Shown here in pieces: positions 8,786 through 18,461 of a stretch of DNA of 64,000 bases (position 1 is its first letter; each line of letters starts with the position of its first letter). Made by a program: the position numbers and the translations under genes. A model generated the notes under the pieces. It was not told the origin of the DNA. It saw nothing but the letters and a program-made list of their open reading frames with translations, and did not search any database. Source of the DNA: Enterococcus silesiacus (GTDB lineage Bacteria; Bacillota; Bacilli; Lactobacillales; Enterococcaceae); the NCBI GenBank assembly GCA_001465115.1, contig CP013614.1, positions 3,410,001 through 3,474,000 of the forward strand, read 5' to 3'.

Positions 8786-10255
8786 TTAGTGAATAGCTCC
8801 CATTAATTTTTTGATTGGATTTTTAGACAAAATTAAAATAATACCAGTAATAACAGCAACCATTCCTACGATTCCAAAGTACGCTGCTTCTGTTTGGGGA
8901 GTGTAGAATCTTGCAATTTGAGCATTGATTGCTTGTCCAGCCGCATCTGCTAAGAGCCAAATTGCGACTGTTTGTGATTCAAAAGCTCTAGGGGCAAGCT
9001 TTGTAGTAATCGATAGACCAACTGGAGAAATACACATTTCGCCAACGATCATAATGAAAAAGCTAAAGAATAACCACAAAGGACTAACTTTTACATCGGT
9101 GCCGTATAGTAAGCCTGGCAGCATTAAAAGCATAAAAGAAAGACCAGCAAAGACTAACCCTAATGAAAATTTGACAACGGTCGAAGGTTGTCTTCTTCCT
9201 AATTTGGTCCATAAAGTAACGAAGATAGGTGTTAAAAAAACGACGAAAATTGGGTTTAATGATTGGAACCAACTTGGTGCAATCGATAGACCAAATAACG
9301 TATCATTCGTCCGTTCATTCGCAAATAATGCCAAAATAGAAGAACCTTGTTCTTCGAGTGACCAAAAAACGATTCCAGCTAGGAATAACGGAATATAACC
9401 AAGCACTCTAGGTTTTTCTTCGTCGGTTACGTTTTTAGAAGTCAGCATCTTAATAAAATAGTAAACAGGTAATAGAATGCCAAGCCAACTCACGCTATTG
9501 ATAAAGAAACTAATCGTTAAATGACCTAAAATAAATGCACCACCAAAAAGAGCAATCACAAAAATTAGAACGATTAATAATGAACGGATGAATTTTTTTC
9601 GTTCTTCGATACCAATCGGATTCGTTGGTTTTAAGCCGATACTTGCTAATGATTTTTTTCCTTGTAAGTAATATTGCACTAAGCCGAAAAACATACCGAA
9701 CGCAGCTACAGAGAAGCCGACATGATAGTTATAGGTCTGGCCTAATGTTCCGACGATAAATGGGGCCAATAGTGCGCCCATGTTGATTCCCATGTAGAAA
9801 ATGGAAAACCCCGCATCACGGCGTGTATCTGTTTTTGAATAAAGATGTCCGACCATACCAGAGACATTTGGTTTTAACATCCCTGTACCGATTACGATCA
9901 GCAAAATAGAAAGGAATAATGCTGAGATCCCAAACGGTGTCGCCAAAACGATATGCCCGACCATGATGAACACTCCGCCTAAGAAGACTGTTTTTCTTGC
10001 TCCTAGAACGCGATCAGAAATCCAACCACCGACAATACTGGACATAAAAACTAGAGATCCATAAATCGACATGATCGCTAAAGCAGTTTCTTTTGGTAAA
10101 GCTAACCCACCGTTTGCAACTGTATCATAGATATAATACAGTAAAATGGCCCGCATACCGTAATAACTAAATCGTTCCCACATCTCCGTAAAGAAGAGTG
10201 TAGACAATCCCTTTGGCTGACCCAAAAATGACTTGTCTAACTGCTGCTCGTCCAT
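8786..10255 (-). CDS. dtpT: POT/PTR family proton-dependent di/tripeptide transporter
   Basis: About 489 residues with around fourteen membrane segments. The N-terminal FFTEMWERFSYYGMRAIL is the PTR2 signature, with the ExxER-type proton-coupling residues in that region; GISIFYMGINMGALL-like helices follow (FSIFYMGINMGALLAPF). It imports di- and tripeptides with protons. The start is set at the ATG at 10255 because the in-frame TTG 15 bases upstream is part of the GAGG ribosome binding site. Monocistronic and divergent from the DUF1722 gene. Confidence 0.93.
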   Translation of the reverse strand: MDEQQLDKSFLGQPKGLSTLFFTEMWERFSYYGMRAILLYYIYDTVANGGLALPKETALAIMSIYGSLVFMSSIVGGWISDRVLGARKTVFLGGVFIMVGHIVLATPFGISALFLSILLIVIGTGMLKPNVSGMVGHLYSKTDTRRDAGFSIFYMGINMGALLAPFIVGTLGQTYNYHVGFSVAAFGMFFGLVQYYLQGKKSLASIGLKPTNPIGIEERKKFIRSLLIVLIFVIALFGGAFILGHLTISFFINSVSWLGILLPVYYFIKMLTSKNVTDEEKPRVLGYIPLFLAGIVFWSLEEQGSSILALFANERTNDTLFGLSIAPSWFQSLNPIFVVFLTPIFVTLWTKLGRRQPSTVVKFSLGLVFAGLSFMLLMLPGLLYGTDVKVSPLWLFFSFFIMIVGEMCISPVGLSITTKLAPRAFESQTVAIWLLADAAGQAINAQIARFYTPQTEAAYFGIVGMVAVITGIILILSKNPIKKLMGAIH

Positions 10256-10477
10256 AAAAAATAACCTCAATTCTTTTTAATATTCAGAAAATTTATTTAA
10301 TCTAGTATTTCTGAAAAAAGTATATTGAGTAATTGTATACTGTTACTCTTTTAAATATCATAAATTTCCATGGATAGAGTATAAGAAAAAAAGGGTTTAT
10401 ATTCATTTTTATTTCATATTTAATATGAAATAGGTATAATTTGCAATAAATATTTCAGAAAAGAAAAGAGGGGTTTT

Positions 10478-10864
10478 TTGGGAAAAACAACAGAAAGGCA
10501 ACAAGAGTGGGTAGCGCTCAAGTATTTGATTTTATCAAAATCTCAATCAGATTATAGAATGATTGGGAAATTATGTGCAGATAATGAATGGGATGAAGAG
10601 AAAGAACAACAATTTCGAAGCTATCTACAACACGCATTAGCTGAACCGCCTAAAAAAGGCAATCTTCTAAACGCGTATCAACATGTTTGGGGATATTTTA
10701 AACATAAAGCGACAAAGGTAGAGCGAGAAAAGTATGAAGAATTGATCAAAACATTTTCATTGGAGCAAGATGAATTAGCGCCTTTTTTAAAAGAATTAAC
10801 GTTAAACTATCAAGAACAATATCTATTACAGTCAAGATTACTCTTTCCTAAAGAAGAGCAATAA
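10478..10864 (+). CDS. DUF1722 (YbgA-like) stand-alone protein
   Basis: 128 residues, soluble. WVALKYLILSKSQSDYRMIGKL and the C-terminal LNYQEQYLLQSRLLFPKE match the DUF1722/YbgA pattern, a domain elsewhere fused to DUF523 or found near photolyase genes; its biochemical role is not known to me. The start is the TTG at 10478, 5-6 bases after AGAGGGG; no in-frame ATG gives a better start. It is transcribed alone between the divergent peptide transporter and the convergent oxidase. Confidence 0.65.
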   Translation: MGKTTERQQEWVALKYLILSKSQSDYRMIGKLCADNEWDEEKEQQFRSYLQHALAEPPKKGNLLNAYQHVWGYFKHKATKVEREKYEELIKTFSLEQDELAPFLKELTLNYQEQYLLQSRLLFPKEEQ

Positions 10865-10933
10865 CTGAATAACTAAAAAAAGGTGATCCAAACAATATAC
10901 GAATACTTTTATATCACCGTTTATGCAGATTTA

Positions 10934-10974
10934 GAGCGTGAAACAAAACGGATCTTTAGTTTTGTTCCACGCTC
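10934..10974. terminator. Bidirectional hairpin (dispersed repeat copy B)
   Basis: GAGCGTGaAACAAAA (10934-10948) pairs with TTTTGTTcCACGCTC (10960-10974). It lies between convergent genes. The left flank CGTTTATGCAGATTT is shared with copy C at 15179. Confidence 0.75.
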
Positions 10975-10980
10975 TTGGTT

Positions 10981-12084
10981 TTATTTTGAGAGGTAAGTTC
11001 CAATCGGCTTTTGATAGTTCTCCCAATTATTGTTGCCTTCATTGAAATAGTTGGCTAAAAGAAAACCGATATAAGGTCCAGTTGTCAGGCCTGAGGAACC
11101 TAAGCCACTGGCTACGACAGCCGTGGGATTATCCGGTAAATAATTGAAAAAAGGCGCAAAATCGGATGTATAAGCACGAGTTCCTACGCGATAGGCAGCG
11201 GGATAGGTGTCAAAAAAAGTCGATTCAGCTAGAAAAGGAACTGTTTTTTCTTTTAGTAGAGAAAAAGCTTCTTTTGTTGGTGTTAAATCAAAGCCACCTT
11301 CATTTTCATGTGTTGCGCCCACCAGAATCTGTCCATCTTCAAAAGGAATCAAATCACTTTCGCCATCCAACATTGCAACCGGCCAACTGCCGCTGTTTTT
11401 GAAGGATGTTTCAAATGCTAATAGTTGTCCTTTTTGTGCTCTAATATCGGTTGTGTAACCTAGAGGTTCTAACAATGAAGGTAATCCTGGTCCAGCACAT
11501 AGAGCAACCGCATCAAATTGCTCTGTTTCGTCAGAGGTCTGAACAAGCCATTGATCATGTATCCGACTGAGCTTCGCTGTATCAGTTTTTATGGTGATCA
11601 TTTTTGTTAGTGCCCGTTGCCTTAATGTTTCTAAGTAGCTCGCACCATCTAATTTCCCGCCGCCTGTGATAAATAAGGCAGGTTGGGCTTGTAATAAAGG
11701 CAGCTTTTCTGTGACTTGTTCTGCCGTCAATAACTGGATATTTCCAATTTCAGGTGCGCTCTGTTTTCTTTCTTCTGCAAGTTGCATAAGCGACCCAAGA
11801 TCTCCATCTTTTCGCAAGATCAGAGTACCGGTCTGTTGATAAACTGTATGAGGTAAAGAGAAGTCCTGAACTAATTTAGGGTAAAATGCGGCTCCGTCTT
11901 TCGCTAGTTGATACCATTTTTTATTGCGGCGTTTTGAAAGCCAAGGTGAGATGATGCCAGCGCTAGCTTTAGTAGCTTGTCCAACAGGATTATCAAACAC
12001 TGTTACATTATATTTGGTTAAATCAAGGTAGTTGGCGAGGGTCAAACCGATGATTCCGCCGCCGATGATTGCTAATTTTTTCAT
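10981..12084 (-). CDS. FAD-dependent amino acid oxidase/dehydrogenase (DadA/glycine oxidase-like)
   Basis: 367 residues of the DAO fold. The N-terminal KKLAIIGGGIIGLTLANYL is a Rossmann dinucleotide-binding motif for FAD, and the C-terminal VVASGLGSSGLTTGP is the usual second FAD-contact segment. Such enzymes oxidise the C-N bond of glycine, sarcosine or D-amino acids; the substrate here cannot be told. The start ATG at 12084 is preceded on the minus strand by AAAGGAG. Monocistronic. Confidence 0.8.
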   Translation of the reverse strand: MKKLAIIGGGIIGLTLANYLDLTKYNVTVFDNPVGQATKASAGIISPWLSKRRNKKWYQLAKDGAAFYPKLVQDFSLPHTVYQQTGTLILRKDGDLGSLMQLAEERKQSAPEIGNIQLLTAEQVTEKLPLLQAQPALFITGGGKLDGASYLETLRQRALTKMITIKTDTAKLSRIHDQWLVQTSDETEQFDAVALCAGPGLPSLLEPLGYTTDIRAQKGQLLAFETSFKNSGSWPVAMLDGESDLIPFEDGQILVGATHENEGGFDLTPTKEAFSLLKEKTVPFLAESTFFDTYPAAYRVGTRAYTSDFAPFFNYLPDNPTAVVASGLGSSGLTTGPYIGFLLANYFNEGNNNWENYQKPIGTYLSK

Positions 12085-12258
12085 GGATAACTCCTTTTAT
12101 TTCCTTATAAAATCAAGTAATTCATTTTCACATAAGTTTGTAGCGGATGCAAGAAATTTTGTGGGTTGAACGAGTCCCACTTCATAAAAGTGTGTTTTTA
12201 GAAAAATAAAATTTGGTAAAAGAATAACATGAATTTAATGAGAAAACACTTATTTTTA

Positions 12259-12267
12259 TGGTATGAT
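12259..12267 (+). promoter_or_regulatory. Possible extended -10 promoter for the peptide-binding protein gene
   Basis: TGG followed by TATGAT (12262-12267) makes an extended -10 element about 50 bases before the start codon. No convincing -35 is seen. The rest of the 12085-12315 gap is AT-rich without other structure. Confidence 0.4.
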
Positions 12268-12315
12268 AATGAGTGTTATATTTTTAAAAATTCCAATCAT
12301 ATAGGAGGTTACTAA

Positions 12316-13965
12316 ATGAAAAATACAACTTTAGGGTATTTGTTAACTGCAGCAAGCTGTATCATTTTACTTAGCGGATGTGGTGCTAGTAATGAAAAGA
12401 CTGGCGAAACCAATCAAAAATCAGCAAAAAATGAACAGACATTTTCAGTTGTTGCCAAACAAGAAATTCCATCAATCGACGCATCTGTCACAAATGATGT
12501 TGTCGGCTGGGGTGTTCTGAAAAATACAGGTGAAGGGTTATTCCGTTCAGATAAAAAAGGGAAACTGATTCCAGCAGGTGCGGCGGAAATGCCTAAAATC
12601 AGTGAAGATGGTCTGACCTATACGTTTAAATTACGGGAAGATGCTGTCTGGTCAAATGGCGATCCTGTTGTCGCACAAGATTATGTGTACGGTTGGCAGC
12701 GGACAGTTGAACCAAAAACGGCTTCAGAAGTGTCTTATTTGTTTGAACCAATCAAAAATTATCAAGCAATCATGGATGGTAAGATACCAGCAAAAGAGCT
12801 AGAGGTCAAAGCATTGGGCGATCATGAATTGGAAGTGACATTGGAATCACCCGTGCCATATATGGAATCGTTACTTTCATTACCACCCTTTTTCCCGCAA
12901 AATGAAAAAACAATCAGCGAAAATGGCGAAAAATATGCTAGCTCAAGTGACCATATGGTGTACAATGGTCCGTTTGTATTGAGTGAGTTTGATGGTGCTG
13001 GAACTGATACAAAATGGGCGTATTTAAAAAATGAGAAATATTGGGATCAAGACAATGTCACGATGGCAAAGATCAATTTTGATGTCGTGAAAGAAGATGC
13101 GACGGCATTGAATCTATTTCAAGATGGTCAAACAGATGACATCGTTGTAACGGGTGAACTAGCTCAGCAAATGGTAGATGATCCGGCCTTCTTTTCACAA
13201 GACATGTCAAATGCGACGTATGTAGAATACAATCAAGCCAAAAAAGAATTTCAAAATGAACATCTCAGAAAAGCAATTTCTTACGCTTTAGATCGTCAAA
13301 CGTTAGTTGATCAAGTCTTAGGTGATGGATCGATCGCAGCCACAGGATTAGTACCGAAAAACATGTCATTTAATCCAGAAACAGAAGCTGATTTTGTAAA
13401 AGATTCTGGGAATCATTTGAAATATGATCCAGAAAAGGCCAAAGAATACTGGGCAAAAGCTAAAACAGAATTAGGGATTGATAGCCTTAAAATTAATTTA
13501 CTGTCGTCAGATGCTGATTCTGCTAAAAAAGTGGTAGAATACATGCAAGGAGCAATTCAAGGAACCTTGAAAGGCGTGACAGTCGAAGTTTCATCTGTAC
13601 CGCTTTCCGTTCGTTTAGAACGTGGGAATAAAGGCGATTTTGATATGATTTTAGTGGGCTGGGGTGCAGAATACAACGATCCGAGTGTGTTTCTAGAATT
13701 ATTTGCATCAGATAATATCAATAATAGTGGTAAATATACGAACAAAGAATTTGATCAATACTTGAAAGCCTCTGCTACAACGAATGCTAGTGATCCAAAA
13801 GCTCGTTGGAATGATTTGATTGAAGCGGAAGATGTTTTAATGAATACGATGGGTGTTTGCCCAGTCTATCAAAAGGCTGAAGCACATTTACGTAATCCAA
13901 AAGTCAAAGGGATAGTACCATCTGGTCCGGAATATGATTATAAATGGACATCCATTGAAAAGTAA
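12316..13965 (+). CDS. Peptide ABC transporter substrate-binding lipoprotein (OppA family)
   Basis: 549 residues. Residues 1-22 form a lipoprotein signal ending in the lipobox LSGC, so the mature protein is lipid-anchored outside the membrane. The body is the SBP_bac_5 fold (GLTYTFKLREDAVWSNGDPV, then FVLSEFDG, DMILVGWGAEYNDP). It captures oligopeptides or pheromone-like peptides for an Opp permease that is not encoded here, so it is probably an orphan receptor. The C45 hydrolase follows 26 bases downstream in the same transcript. A related lipoprotein begins at 63024. Confidence 0.93.
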   Translation: MKNTTLGYLLTAASCIILLSGCGASNEKTGETNQKSAKNEQTFSVVAKQEIPSIDASVTNDVVGWGVLKNTGEGLFRSDKKGKLIPAGAAEMPKISEDGLTYTFKLREDAVWSNGDPVVAQDYVYGWQRTVEPKTASEVSYLFEPIKNYQAIMDGKIPAKELEVKALGDHELEVTLESPVPYMESLLSLPPFFPQNEKTISENGEKYASSSDHMVYNGPFVLSEFDGAGTDTKWAYLKNEKYWDQDNVTMAKINFDVVKEDATALNLFQDGQTDDIVVTGELAQQMVDDPAFFSQDMSNATYVEYNQAKKEFQNEHLRKAISYALDRQTLVDQVLGDGSIAATGLVPKNMSFNPETEADFVKDSGNHLKYDPEKAKEYWAKAKTELGIDSLKINLLSSDADSAKKVVEYMQGAIQGTLKGVTVEVSSVPLSVRLERGNKGDFDMILVGWGAEYNDPSVFLELFASDNINNSGKYTNKEFDQYLKASATTNASDPKARWNDLIEAEDVLMNTMGVCPVYQKAEAHLRNPKVKGIVPSGPEYDYKWTSIEK

Positions 13966-13991
13966 CTGAACGTAGAAAAGGTGGGAATTAA

Positions 13992-15053
13992 ATGATTCAT
14001 CGCTATATAGAAGTAACAGGATCAGCATTTGAACGGGGAGTCAAGATCGGCGAAGTGTTAAAAATGCAAATCGAAACAAACTTATCCAGTCAAAAATTAT
14101 TTTATAAAGATCCAGCAGATATCATGGCTAAATGGTTAACAAAAGCACAGACATATCTTAAATTTACAGAAAAATTTGCACCAGATGTAGTCGCTGAAAT
14201 GCGGGGTGTTGCTAAAGGAAGCGGATTGGATTTTCAAGAGATTTTGTATCTCTATACTGTTTATGAGCGCTCTTTTTTTGACGAATTGATCAGCGATAAA
14301 TGTACCTCATTTGCAGCGAAAGGGAATGCCACCTTTGATGGTTCCGTGATTTGTGGGCAAACTAATGATGAACGTCTGGATGAATATCGTTCAGAGGTTG
14401 ATTGTGTTGTGCATCATCGTGATAGCGAATCTGATTTTGAATCATTGATTTATAGCCATCCGGGTATTCCAGCTTATATGGGAATGAATAATTATGGCTT
14501 AGCTGTGATGTGGACGTATATCGATAATGGTCAGCGCAAAGAGGGCGTTCCAACAGCAGGAATTATTAGAGAACTGATCAATAAGAAAAGTTTAAAAGAA
14601 GCACGGGATTATCTTTATAGTGTCCCTCATGCAGTGCCGAATCAATTTAGTTTATCCCATGCGACAGAAGGGATTGCCAGTTTTGAATGTTTTCCAAATA
14701 AGATTTATGAACACGAGCCAGCAGATGTGATGATCCATGCGAATCATAATAGTATTGCGTTAGAAGAACCAGAGGAAGGTGGCTCTAAAACCTCTCATTC
14801 TCGTTTTGAGGCGATGGAAGCGATCGTTAGTGAAAATTATGGCATCATTGATGCAGGCTTAGGGAAACAATTTCTAGCCAATCATCGTAATTTTCCAAAA
14901 AGTGTCTGCAATCATCCATCACCAGAACATCCATTATCAAAATCATTAGCTTCGATGGTTTTTGATTTAGGCAAAGGCGAAATGCATTTAGCCTTTGGAA
15001 ATGCTTGTGAGCAGCCATTTCATACGTATCGATTCAAACAATGGTTTGGATAA
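13992..15053 (+). CDS. C45 family autoproteolytic acyltransferase/hydrolase-like protein
   Basis: 353 residues resembling acyl-CoA:6-aminopenicillanate acyltransferase and related Ntn hydrolases. The segment DKCTSFAAKG places Cys104 where the family self-cleaves to expose its nucleophile (Cys103 in the fungal enzyme); CGQTNDE follows. There is no signal peptide, so it is probably cytosolic. Members hydrolyse or transfer acyl groups on amines and peptides. It sits 26 bases after an OppA-type lipoprotein, suggesting that it processes an imported acylated peptide or amino acid. Substrate is unknown. Confidence 0.72.
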   Translation: MIHRYIEVTGSAFERGVKIGEVLKMQIETNLSSQKLFYKDPADIMAKWLTKAQTYLKFTEKFAPDVVAEMRGVAKGSGLDFQEILYLYTVYERSFFDELISDKCTSFAAKGNATFDGSVICGQTNDERLDEYRSEVDCVVHHRDSESDFESLIYSHPGIPAYMGMNNYGLAVMWTYIDNGQRKEGVPTAGIIRELINKKSLKEARDYLYSVPHAVPNQFSLSHATEGIASFECFPNKIYEHEPADVMIHANHNSIALEEPEEGGSKTSHSRFEAMEAIVSENYGIIDAGLGKQFLANHRNFPKSVCNHPSPEHPLSKSLASMVFDLGKGEMHLAFGNACEQPFHTYRFKQWFG

Positions 15054-15178
15054 TCAAAGAGGTCAAGACAAAAGCTTATTTCCGAAGCCTTCAACTCTTA
15101 GTGCTTTAGCACTTAGAATTTGATGTGATCGAAGCGGAGCGTAGTAGCTGCTCTTTTCTCGCCGTTTATTCAGATTTA

Positions 15179-15219
15179 GAGCCTGAGATAAAACTGATTT
15201 TTAGTTTTGTTTCAGGCTC
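15179..15219. terminator. Hairpin terminator (dispersed repeat copy C)
   Basis: GAGCCTGA (15179-15186) pairs with TCAGGCTC (15212-15219), with inner AAACT/AGTTT pairing, then eight T residues. It overlaps the last codons of the minus-strand transglutaminase gene and can stop the plus-strand C45 transcript. A further small hairpin AGTGCTttAGCACT lies at about 15099-15112. Confidence 0.75.
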
Positions 15220-17393
15220 TTTTTTTTACTTTTCTTCTTCAAATCTGTCAATAATCGTGCTAGGTGTATCAATAACCCAGCGTAATCAGCTTCTTTAGGT
15301 TTTCTGCGGCCATACAAAGTTTGCTCATACAATTCAGTCAGCTGAATAAAACTACCGTGAAATTGCGAATAATTATGTTCAAATCGTTTCGCATAAATAG
15401 TTAAAGGTTCATTGGCTTGGCGACACAAAATATGCTCTGCTTTGCGTAATAATATAGTATAGGCTTTGCCAAACTGCCTAGGATGAACGTTTAGATACAA
15501 ACTGAATCGAAGTAAGAAAAAGTATTTTTTCAAAAAGAAACTGCAGATCGCAAGTAAAACAATCAGTAAAAGCGATACGATATTGCGTAAAACTGGCCGC
15601 CATTGATTTAGTATAGAATCCTGTGTATCTTCTTTAGTTGAACTTTCTGGGCTGCTTGACGTAATTGCTGTCGTTTCTTTTGATTCAGTAGGAGTACTTG
15701 TTTCAGTGTTGGTGTTTGCAATCGTGTTTTCTGTTGTGGAATTGTGGGTAACTGCAGGCTGACTAACATCATTTGTAAAACTAGGCGTCGGTTCAAAAGG
15801 AATCCAACCATACCCTTCAAAATAAACTTCTGGCCAAGAGTGAGCATCGCTATTTCTAACGGTATATTCTTGATAGTCCGAGTTATTGTTACTCGTAATC
15901 TCACCAGGAGCGAATCCTTTGGCCCAACGACTGGAAATACCAATCGAGCGAAGTAAAATCGTCATGGCACTGGAGAAATTATCACAGTAACCGATCTTTG
16001 ACTCAAAAAGAAAATAATCTACGTAATCTTCATTTTGTGGTGTAAAAGGGGTATCCGTTTTTGAGTAGCGATAATCACCATCATCTTTTAAATAACGTTC
16101 AATCGCTTTGACCTTACCATAAAGTGTTTCCTGGTTTTCCGTTAATGAAAGAGCTAATTCGTGAACCCGTTTTGGTGTAGTCATAGGGACTTGGGTCATT
16201 GGCGCATCTTGAGAAACCCGATAAGGAACCTGCTGTAGTACTTCTGGTGTAAAACTAGGCTTTTGCCACGTGAGCTTTATAGTGTCAGGGGCAGCCAAAA
16301 GATTGATCCGCTGTTTATCTTTGATGTGTCCTGTTTGGCCAACCTCACTAACTGGAATTGAGACTTGGCCATAAGGATAAGGTAAATATTCTTTTTGATT
16401 GTTGAATGATAATGTAATTGTAGTTTCAGCACCCGTTGTGTCTTGATATTCTGGATTGGTTGAAATGGTTAGAAGCGGTTCATTAGAAATAGAAACAGCT
16501 TCTGACGTATTTTTCCACCCTTTTCCAGTGAAATAATTCTTCGTTTCTACCCGCCAATAATGTTCGCTTGTTTGTTTTGCTGTAAAAAGAATCATTTGAT
16601 TATCTGACATGGGACCACCTAATTGTTTATCGTTATCACTAAAACCCGATTTCGAAAGACCATTCGAACCATAGGCCTCAATTTGTTGATAAATCCCTTG
16701 CTGATTCACATAATTACGAATGTTTGCAGTTTGTGTAAATAAAAAATTCTGGGATTGAGGCAATACAATAGGAAAAAAATAAGAACCTCCTGCAAGCAAA
16801 AATAAAACAAAACCACTTAATAGGAACAATGTGCTTTTTTCTTTTCCAACGAGCGTCCGTGCAGTCTGCTTCAATCCATAAAATAGAATCGCAAAACTCG
16901 TGATCAAAATTACCTGAACACCTAAATTTAGATGATTAAAAACCGACAGCATAAGCAAATAAGTAATGAGTAGCAAACATCCGAATGTCCAACGTTCGTA
17001 AAGAATAAAAAGAACGCTTAATAGGAGCAATAAAAATAAAATAATAGACAAAGCAAAATAATCAGGTAGATAATTGATTTCACCACTGAGCATTTTCGGA
17101 TAAGTCTGCAGTATTTTCTGTAAAAAGCTGCCAAGCCAGGTAAATCCAAACAGATGCCCCGATGGGAAATAATAATAGAGCGTAAATAAGTAACTAAGAA
17201 AATAAAATGGAAAAATAATTAGATGATTCTTGAAAAGCAAGGTCATAAAACAAACAGAGGCTAACATTCCAATAAAAAAAAGTGTGTTCGCTGGGGCTAA
17301 ATCATAGACTTTTAAAAAAGGTAGACTAGCAGTTGTTAGTATAAAAAAACTCAGAAGTGCAAAGGGCCATTTCCCTTTTATTCTATTTACCAA
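15201..17393 (-). CDS. Membrane transglutaminase-like protein (TgpA/DUF3488 type)
   Basis: 730 residues. The first ~200 residues hold about six membrane helices; a large extracellular part follows with a transglutaminase-like core: SKIGYCDNFSSAM (catalytic Cys), DAHSWPEVYFEGYGW (catalytic His) and the following PFEPTPSF. A Thr/Ser-rich linker, one more membrane helix near residue 610 and a cytosolic DUF4129-like tail end the protein. It overlaps the DUF58 gene by 11 bases and completes the MoxR/DUF58/TgpA set. The role of this set is unclear; it may cut or crosslink cell-envelope proteins. Confidence 0.88.
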   Translation of the reverse strand: MVNRIKGKWPFALLSFFILTTASLPFLKVYDLAPANTLFFIGMLASVCFMTLLFKNHLIIFPFYFLSYLFTLYYYFPSGHLFGFTWLGSFLQKILQTYPKMLSGEINYLPDYFALSIILFLLLLLSVLFILYERWTFGCLLLITYLLMLSVFNHLNLGVQVILITSFAILFYGLKQTARTLVGKEKSTLFLLSGFVLFLLAGGSYFFPIVLPQSQNFLFTQTANIRNYVNQQGIYQQIEAYGSNGLSKSGFSDNDKQLGGPMSDNQMILFTAKQTSEHYWRVETKNYFTGKGWKNTSEAVSISNEPLLTISTNPEYQDTTGAETTITLSFNNQKEYLPYPYGQVSIPVSEVGQTGHIKDKQRINLLAAPDTIKLTWQKPSFTPEVLQQVPYRVSQDAPMTQVPMTTPKRVHELALSLTENQETLYGKVKAIERYLKDDGDYRYSKTDTPFTPQNEDYVDYFLFESKIGYCDNFSSAMTILLRSIGISSRWAKGFAPGEITSNNNSDYQEYTVRNSDAHSWPEVYFEGYGWIPFEPTPSFTNDVSQPAVTHNSTTENTIANTNTETSTPTESKETTAITSSSPESSTKEDTQDSILNQWRPVLRNIVSLLLIVLLAICSFFLKKYFFLLRFSLYLNVHPRQFGKAYTILLRKAEHILCRQANEPLTIYAKRFEHNYSQFHGSFIQLTELYEQTLYGRRKPKEADYAGLLIHLARLLTDLKKKSKKKSLKQN

Positions 17394-18459
17394 GAATAGG
17401 ACCTCCTATATGGATAGCGCTGACTTGATCATTCCACTGTAGACAGAGCGTTCCATCAATAAATGTGATCAAAAAAATCTCATTTTTCTGCTTTAAATCA
17501 TTTAGTTGTTCAGACAGCTGATCGGTTTTATTTGGAGTGAAAATCACTAATTTTTTATTGGAAAAAGCAGGTACATAACATTCTTTTGACAACGGAGTTA
17601 CCGCCGCTAGTGCATATTCTTTTGGTATAGCATCAGGAATCTCAGCGAGAATCGTTTGCTGAAAAGCCAATTTAGTTTCAACTAAACGGATAAATGAATA
17701 GTAAATAGAAAGAAGCTCTTCAAAGTTTTCATGGGATAGACCATAAAATACGAAATGAGTCTCTGATTCCATCTCATGCTCATATTCTTTAATAATCAAT
17801 TCATTCCTTTTACCAGATTGTTTCCAGTCAACGGAGTTTAATGAATCTCCTGCCTGATATTGACGGAAATTACGAACTGAGAATGTCTGGTTACCAAAAG
17901 AGGAAGTGAAATTTGGCATAGATTTCAGTAATTGCTGGTAAATCAGCTCCGCTAAATCCAATTGTAGTGTAGGCATGATCACGAATGGTCCTGTTACTGC
18001 TAGTTCTGACTGCTTAGAGAACAAGTGGAACAAATCAGTACTACTCAGCACAAATGAGAGCCGCTGGAAGATTCCTCTTTGTACAGGATTCCATTCAAAA
18101 GTCACTTCCCTTTTCTGCCCTGAATAAAGTGAGAGGTATTCTTTTTTGGTGAATGAATTATTTTTGAGATTAATCATCAGTAGGGGAATTTTCAGTAAAG
18201 TTGGACGATAACGAAAAATTTCCATTTTGATGTTATTCGGGCGGTTTGCTTCATAAATTGTGCTCTCAGTTAATTGAATCTGGATTTTACTTAAGGATGG
18301 AATCATTGTGAGAAAATCTGATAACAATAAAAACGTCAAAAAGAAAAAGAATAGCCAACCTGTTGACGTATTAAAAATGATCGTATACAGAAAAACTGCA
18401 ACATAAAAAATAGAAATACCTAGAGTTCGTATAAAGTTATTGAGCATGTATCGTTTCAT
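17383..18459 (-). CDS. DUF58 domain protein
   Basis: 358 residues with two N-terminal membrane helices (residues about 8-50), then a beta-rich part and the DUF58 signature YQAGDSLNSVDWKQSGKRNEL around residue 200. The family has a von Willebrand A-like fold and usually works with a MoxR ATPase. It lies between moxR (2-base gap) and the transglutaminase gene (11-base overlap), so the three are co-translated. Confidence 0.9.
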   Translation of the reverse strand: MKRYMLNNFIRTLGISIFYVAVFLYTIIFNTSTGWLFFFFLTFLLLSDFLTMIPSLSKIQIQLTESTIYEANRPNNIKMEIFRYRPTLLKIPLLMINLKNNSFTKKEYLSLYSGQKREVTFEWNPVQRGIFQRLSFVLSSTDLFHLFSKQSELAVTGPFVIMPTLQLDLAELIYQQLLKSMPNFTSSFGNQTFSVRNFRQYQAGDSLNSVDWKQSGKRNELIIKEYEHEMESETHFVFYGLSHENFEELLSIYYSFIRLVETKLAFQQTILAEIPDAIPKEYALAAVTPLSKECYVPAFSNKKLVIFTPNKTDQLSEQLNDLKQKNEIFLITFIDGTLCLQWNDQVSAIHIGGPILGK

Positions 18460-18461
18460 CG

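Noticed and set aside
15608..15943. 111-codon minus-strand frame inside the transglutaminase gene
   Set aside because: Shadow of the larger frame, whose catalytic Cys and His motifs are intact.
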